Positions 63,444 through 64,000 of a stretch of DNA of 64,000 nucleotides are shown here, one piece after another (the stretch's first letter is position 1; the number at the start of each line of letters is the position of its first letter). The notes beneath the pieces are model-generated. The model ran no database searches. It saw only the letters and a program-made list of their open reading frames with translations, and was not told where the DNA came from. The translations under genes and the position numbers were made by a program. Source of the DNA: Methylobacterium gossipiicola (GTDB taxonomy: Bacteria; Pseudomonadota; Alphaproteobacteria; Rhizobiales; Beijerinckiaceae). The stretch lies in the NCBI RefSeq assembly GCF_900113485.1, contig NZ_FOPM01000019.1, forward strand, positions 1 to 64,000, written 5' to 3'.

Positions 63444-64000
63444 CTACTCGATCCCGAGCTTGGCCTTGAGCAGGCTGTTCACCGCCGCCGGATTGGCCTT
63501 GCCGCCCGTGGCCTTCATGGTCTGGCCGACGAACCAGCCGAGCAGGGTCGGCTTCTCGCGGGCCTGGGTCACCTTGTCGGGGTTCTTGGCGATGATGTCG
63601 TCGATGGCGGCCTCGATGGCGCCCGTGTCGGTGACCTGTTTCATGCCCCGCGATTCGACGATCTGGCGCGGGTCGCCGCCCTCGGACCAGACAATCTCGA
63701 ACAGGTCCTTGGCGATTTTGCCCGAGATCGTGCCCTCGCCGATGAGGTCGACCACGGCGCCGAGCTGATCGGCCGAGACCGGGCTCGCCTCGATGGTCTT
63801 GCCCTCCTTGTTGAGGCGGCCGAACAGCTCGTTGATCACCCAGTTCGCCGCCGCCTTGCCGTCGCGGCCCTTGGCCACCGCCTCGTAGTAATCGGCGCTC
63901 GTCCGCTCGGCGATGAGCACGCCGGCGTCATAGGGGGATAGGCCGTAATCGGCGATGAAGCGCGCCTTCTTGGCGTCGGGCAACTCGGGCAGGCCCTCGG
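63444..64000 (-). CDS. gatB: Asp-tRNA(Asn)/Glu-tRNA(Gln) amidotransferase subunit B, 3' part
   Basis: C-terminal ~185 residues of GatB, the tRNA-binding subunit of the amidotransferase that makes Gln-tRNA and Asn-tRNA. The open frame runs through the window edge at 64000, so the 5' part is missing. Recognisable are [17 protein letters not shown], the YqeY-like tail ([36 protein letters not shown]) and the ending [17 protein letters not shown]. It fits with the likely non-discriminating AspRS at 32 kb. Confidence 0.94.
   Translation of the reverse strand, partial: EGLPELPDAKKARFIADYGLSPYDAGVLIAERTSADYYEAVAKGRDGKAAANWVINELFGRLNKEGKTIEASPVSADQLGAVVDLIGEGTISGKIAKDLFEIVWSEGGDPRQIVESRGMKQVTDTGAIEAAIDDIIAKNPDKVTQAREKPTLLGWFVGQTMKATGGKANPAAVNSLLKAKLGIE

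Overview
The window is GC-rich DNA with the gene content of Methylobacterium/Methylorubrum (Alphaproteobacteria, Hyphomicrobiales). The identifying signs are a lanmodulin gene, a lanthanide-uptake (lut) type ABC cluster, an MxaD homologue and archaeal-type methanofuran/methanopterin pathway genes. There is no rRNA, IS element, prophage or CRISPR array. Genus is inferred from these families and their order; species is not determined.

Layout. 1-2.3 kb: the end of an exopolysaccharide priming glycosyltransferase and a leucine-rich-repeat protein kinase. 2.4-9.0 kb (minus strand): lutA-B-C-D-E-F-G, lanM and a small secreted protein, in the order I recall for M. extorquens AM1, but without the TonB receptor gene lutH between lutG and lanM. 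9.1-14.8 kb (plus): a DUF3280/DUF2380 protein, mfnB, an MfnE-like kinase, a dihydropteroate-synthase-like protein, a DUF447 protein, mxaD and a secreted beta-propeller. With lut these form a one-carbon/lanthanide island. 14.9-26.6 kb (minus): a conserved alphaproteobacterial housekeeping block, nlpD-pcm-surE-serS-tatC-tatB-tatA-nagZ-SPOR-argS-dgt. 26.7-32 kb: erpA, a large periplasmic protein of unknown function, an Asp/Glu racemase with a LysR regulator, and RNase D. 32-40.7 kb: aspS, a coupled glycosyltransferase/acyltransferase operon, an O-acetyltransferase, malic enzyme and a membrane protein. 41.0-41.2 kb: two identical tRNA-Gly(GCC) genes. 41.4-48.2 kb: assorted metabolic genes and a lipid A acyltransferase. 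48.2-58.1 kb: ppx, ppk, hdaA, a PerM-type permease, a chemoreceptor, purM and purN. 58.1-64 kb: small secreted proteins, ndk, a glutathione transferase, a DUF4345 protein, a three-copy tandem repeat, a GNAT acetyltransferase and the 3' end of gatB.

The most unusual structures are three. First, the tandem triplication at about 62.0-62.8 kb: each ~280-bp unit carries a Shine-Dalgarno-preceded 14-codon ORF and a second conserved stem-forming core. Second, the lut/lanM locus lacks its outer-membrane receptor gene and has an altered fourth EF loop in lanmodulin. Third, a dispersed 3'-flanking repeat begins at the stop codons of three unrelated genes.
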